Notes under the pieces: model-generated
The model's database searches: none
Told to the model about the DNA's origin: nothing
The model's input: the letters and a program-made list of their open reading frames with translations, nothing else
Part shown: piece by piece, positions 6,656 through 8,593 of the stretch
Layout: the number at the start of each line of letters is the position of its first letter
Numbering within the stretch: the first letter of the stretch is position 1
DNA from: Clostridiales bacterium
Lineage (GTDB): Bacteria; Bacillota; Clostridia; Peptostreptococcales; JAAYPU01
Assembly: GCA_012519645.1 (NCBI GenBank)
Contig: JAAYPU010000055.1
Location: 1-8,593 of the forward strand
DNA length: 8,593 nucleotides
Direction: 5' to 3'
Translations under genes and position numbers: made by a program

Positions 6656-6849
6656 GATATTATATAGGAAATCCCAATGCTATAATGGGAATAGGATTAG
6701 GTATAATTATTTCTACCTTAATAATGATTTATATGCAAGGTACACTCTATTCTGATTATGAGGTTGAAAAAAGAGCCAGAGAAATGGGAATGAAGTATCC
6801 GGATGAAATTTTGGCTTTAGAGAAAAATAACGAAGGAGGTAACCAATAA
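6628..6849 (+). CDS. Small membrane protein, probable ATT start, translationally coupled to flgF
   Basis: The frame is open from 6598 to TAA at 6847-6849. From ATT at 6628 the product is about 73 residues: a basic N-terminus (KKIIQKIR), a hydrophobic segment (AIMGIGLGIIISTLIMIYM) and a polar tail with SDYEVEKRAREMGMKYPDE. The tail resembles short MltG/YceG-like N-terminal proteins found in clostridial flagellar operons, but this is recognition by eye only. No ATG, GTG or TTG lies in the first part. The first ATG, at 6685 (54 residues), has no good ribosome site and would cut off the basic end and part of the membrane segment; an annotation pipeline might choose it. The stop overlaps the flgF start (TAATG), and the flgF ribosome site lies within this gene. 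That it is a gene is likely; its start is uncertain. Confidence 0.62.
   Translation: MIKKIIQKIRYYIGNPNAIMGIGLGIIISTLIMIYMQGTLYSDYEVEKRAREMGMKYPDEILALEKNNEGGNQ
6833..6840 (+). promoter_or_regulatory. Ribosome binding site of flgF
   Basis: A perfect AAGGAGGT ends 8 nt before ATG at 6849, within the 3' end of the small upstream ORF. It favours the first of two adjacent ATGs, giving the family-typical MMRALFTAASGM start. Confidence 0.85.
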
Positions 6850-7607
6850 TGATGCGTGCACTTTTTACAGCTGCTTCAGGAATGATAATACAGGAAAGAC
6901 GTCAGGTAAATATAGCTAATAATCTCTCAAATGCAAACACACCCGGTTTTAAAATTCAGGATTTAATAACTAAAGAAAAAGAAAAAGTCATGATACAAAA
7001 CCGCGAGCATACAAATAGACAGGTATACATGAAAAATCTTGGAGCCCTAAGCTTAGGCGCAGAAATAGATGATTTGGCAATAGACTTTGAACAAGGCACA
7101 CTGCAGGATACTGATAGAGATTTGGATTTTGCTTTAGAGGGTGAAGGGTTTTTTAAAATCCAATGGAATGATACTCAGGTAGGTTACACCAGAAACGGAC
7201 AGTTTAAATTAGATCAGGAGGGTTACCTTATTACACAGGAAGGCAAACGTGTTTTAGGTCAGGGAAATGAATACATAATGATAGACGAGAGAAAGGTTTC
7301 GGTAGGTAAGGACGGCACTATATTTTTAGATGAAGATGATGAGTACCAATTTGATATTGTGACTCTTAATACAGTTGATAACTTGAAGGTTATTGGTTCC
7401 GGTATTTATTTAGTTGATAATGCTGAAGAAGTACCGGCTGAAAATACTAGGGTTTACCAAAAAAAATTGGAAAACTCAAATATAAATCCGCTGGATGAAA
7501 TGGTTAAAATGATCGAAGTATCAAGAACATTTGAATCCAATCAGAAAGTATTGCAGGCCATTGACCAAATGATGGAAAAATCCGCTAATAGTGTCGGAAG
7601 AGTCTGA
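6849..7607 (+). CDS. flgF: Flagellar rod protein FlgF (FlhO-type)
   Basis: A 252-residue axial rod protein exported by the flagellar type III system. The N-terminal rod signature is clear: MMRALFTAASGM followed by NIANNLSNANTPGFK (about residues 22-36). The middle has the FlgE/F/G-type region (ALEGEGFFKIQWNDTQVGYTR). The C-terminal helix (NPLDEMVKMIEVSRTFESNQ) matches rod proteins that pack coiled N- and C-terminal helices in the axial core. FlgF rather than FlgG is chosen because it is first of the pair and retains the M-x-R-x-x-x-TAASGM start; Bacillus names the pair flhO/flhP. It overlaps the upstream stop by one base, and flgG follows after 15 nt. No signal peptide is expected, since export is Sec-independent. 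Confidence 0.93.
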   Translation: MMRALFTAASGMIIQERRQVNIANNLSNANTPGFKIQDLITKEKEKVMIQNREHTNRQVYMKNLGALSLGAEIDDLAIDFEQGTLQDTDRDLDFALEGEGFFKIQWNDTQVGYTRNGQFKLDQEGYLITQEGKRVLGQGNEYIMIDERKVSVGKDGTIFLDEDDEYQFDIVTLNTVDNLKVIGSGIYLVDNAEEVPAENTRVYQKKLENSNINPLDEMVKMIEVSRTFESNQKVLQAIDQMMEKSANSVGRV

Positions 7608-7622
7608 TAGGAGGATGAATAG

Positions 7623-8417
7623 ATGAACAATATTTTATATACCGGCAGAAGTGCTCTAAGTGCATTGCAGAAAAAAATCGATACTGTTACGAATAATATC
7701 GCTAATATGAACACCACAGGATATAAAAGACTCGACCAAAATTTTCAGGAATTACTAAGAAATGAAATAGGTCAATTAGGAACACCAATGACTGAGGAAT
7801 TGGAAAGAAAGGCTCCTACCATTGGTTCGGGTGTAAAGGTAGGCGATACATACAGGATATTTGAACAAGGTATACTCACGCCGTCAGGCAATCCGTTAGA
7901 GGTTGCTATTGAAGGAAATGGATTTTTTGGTTTTGAGGATGAAAATGGAGACTTGCTTTTATCTCGAGTAGGCGCTTTTTCTGTAAATGAAGATGGTGAA
8001 TTGATAGACAGAAACGGATATAGAGTAACTATAGATGATGATGAAGACTTAAACGATTATAAAATCGATTCCATCATTATAGATTCTACAGGTGAAATGT
8101 TTGCAGAGAATGAAGACGGAGAGATGGAAAGCGTGGGGAAAATAATTCTTTATGATATACATAATAAAGAAAGGCTTTTAGATGCAGGTGAAGGCTATTA
8201 CCGGGTTCCCGATGATGTGGAATTGCTGGAATCTACCAATAGAAGCGATGCAGAATTTTTTGGGACGGTTAATCAAGGATTCTCAGAAATGTCCAATGTA
8301 GAAGCAGGTAAAGAGATGATAAATCTTATGATTCTGGAAAGATCATACCAGCTTAATGCAAGGACTTTAGACGCTGCAGATAAAATGTGGCAAATGGCAA
8401 ACAACTTAAGGAGATAA
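7623..8417 (+). CDS. flgG: Flagellar distal rod protein FlgG (FlhP-type)
   Basis: A 264-residue rod protein that makes the distal rod or rod-hook connection. It has the N-terminal rod motif (residues 22-34, TVTNNIANMNTTG), the central FlgE/F/G-type region (LEVAIEGNGFFGFEDENGD) and the C-terminal rod helix (GFSEMSNVEAGKEMINLMILERSYQLNARTLDAADKMW). The central part is unusually acidic (IDDDEDLNDY, ENEDGEMES), and FlgF here shows a milder version. The ATG at 7623 follows AGGAGG at 7609-7614 with an 8-nt spacer; the ATG at 7615 is out of frame and soon stopped. It closely resembles flgF, as expected for this paralogous pair, so which is named FlgF or FlgG rests mainly on order. It is the last gene visible; a repeat element follows 20 nt after its stop. 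Confidence 0.93.
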   Translation: MNNILYTGRSALSALQKKIDTVTNNIANMNTTGYKRLDQNFQELLRNEIGQLGTPMTEELERKAPTIGSGVKVGDTYRIFEQGILTPSGNPLEVAIEGNGFFGFEDENGDLLLSRVGAFSVNEDGELIDRNGYRVTIDDDEDLNDYKIDSIIIDSTGEMFAENEDGEMESVGKIILYDIHNKERLLDAGEGYYRVPDDVELLESTNRSDAEFFGTVNQGFSEMSNVEAGKEMINLMILERSYQLNARTLDAADKMWQMANNLRR

Positions 8418-8477
8418 TTCAGTGATGGGTGGTTTTAATAAGTGACAACTGAAAACTGAAAACTGATAGTTAAGGTT

Positions 8478-8496
8478 GACTTTGCTTCTCAAAGTC
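8478..8496. other. Left core hairpin of repeat element B
   Basis: GACTTTG, loop CTTCT, CAAAGTC: a perfect 7-bp stem just after AGTTAAGGTT. Compared with the hairpin at 6125-6145, one T-A pair has become C-G and one A-A mismatch has become T-A, changes that keep or improve pairing. Confidence 0.65.
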
Positions 8497-8544
8497 TAAT
8501 ACATTTTATAAAAATCGAACTCATACAATAAAAAATATGATGTT

Positions 8545-8566
8545 GAAATTTGTTCAGACAAATTTC
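8545..8566. other. Right core hairpin of repeat element B
   Basis: GAAATTTGT, loop TCAG, ACAAATTTC: a perfect 9-bp stem. On the minus strand it is preceded by AGATAAGGAA, so it is a third, inverted copy of the core. A T-rich run (TTCCTTATCTTTC) follows on the plus strand, so it might act as a weak terminator for the flagellar operon, but the stem is AT-rich. Confidence 0.6.
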
Positions 8567-8593
8567 TTCCTTATCTTTCAGTTGTCAGTTATC

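Larger units (their letters stand above)
8438..8592. repeat. Palindromic MITE-like repeat element (copy B) after flgG
   Basis: The two ends are inverted copies. The left end (8438-8475) and the reverse complement of the right end (8569-8592) both contain GACAACTGA and end in TAAGG. After removing exactly two extra AACTGAA heptamers from the left arm, the inner 18 positions match at 16, and the whole arms at about 21 of 24. Each arm leads into a hairpin (8478-8496 and 8545-8566), with an AT-rich, non-coding centre between. Heptamers AACTGAA, AACTGAA, AACTGAT lie at 8447-8467. The right edge reaches the window end, so the outer limit is uncertain. No transposase gene is inside. Confidence 0.7.

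Overview
This is an AT-rich stretch of a late flagellar export/regulation operon. Every protein gene is on the + strand and closely packed. The organism is most likely a Gram-positive, Clostridia-type Firmicute. The reasons are the gene order flhB-flhA-flhF-flhG-(PilZ)-sigma28-(small membrane coiled-coil protein)-flgF-flgG, strong AAGGAGGT-type ribosome sites, low GC, and a FlhF/FlhG pair plus SigD-type sigma factor arranged as in the Bacillus/Clostridium fla/che operon. The genus cannot be fixed from the sequence alone.

Layout. Positions 1-408 hold the 3' end of flhB, interrupted by an in-frame TAA at 280-282. Then come flhA (440-2512), flhF (2502-3632, overlapping flhA by 11 nt), flhG (3629-4510, 4-nt overlap), a YcgR/PilZ-type c-di-GMP effector (4526-5206, TTG start) and sigma-28 (5270-5992). 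A 255-nt gap follows, mostly filled by degenerate 7-bp tandem repeats around a small hairpin. Next are a SwrB-like membrane/coiled-coil protein (6248-6655), a small membrane protein that seems to start at a non-canonical ATT codon (6628-6849), flgF (6849-7607) and flgG (7623-8417). The window ends in a second, palindromic repeat element (8438-8592) built from the same parts.

How the genes work together. FlhB and FlhA form the switchable export gate of the flagellar type III apparatus. FlhF (SRP-type GTPase) and FlhG (MinD-type ATPase, with its FlhF-activating N-terminal motif present) set flagellar position and number. The PilZ protein probably links c-di-GMP to motor braking. Sigma-28 turns on late genes such as flagellin. 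The SwrB-like protein may help the export apparatus mature. FlgF and FlgG are rod proteins exported through the gate. The chemotaxis genes that lie between flhG and sigD in Bacillus are absent here.

Most notable: (1) the nonsense codon in flhB, which removes a conserved C-terminal segment while the downstream reading frame is still intact; (2) an intergenic repeat family made of varied heptamer arrays around a core hairpin. The core is present three times in the window, shows compensatory base changes, and one array runs through the sigma-28 stop codon; (3) the overlapping small ORF with a probable ATT start.
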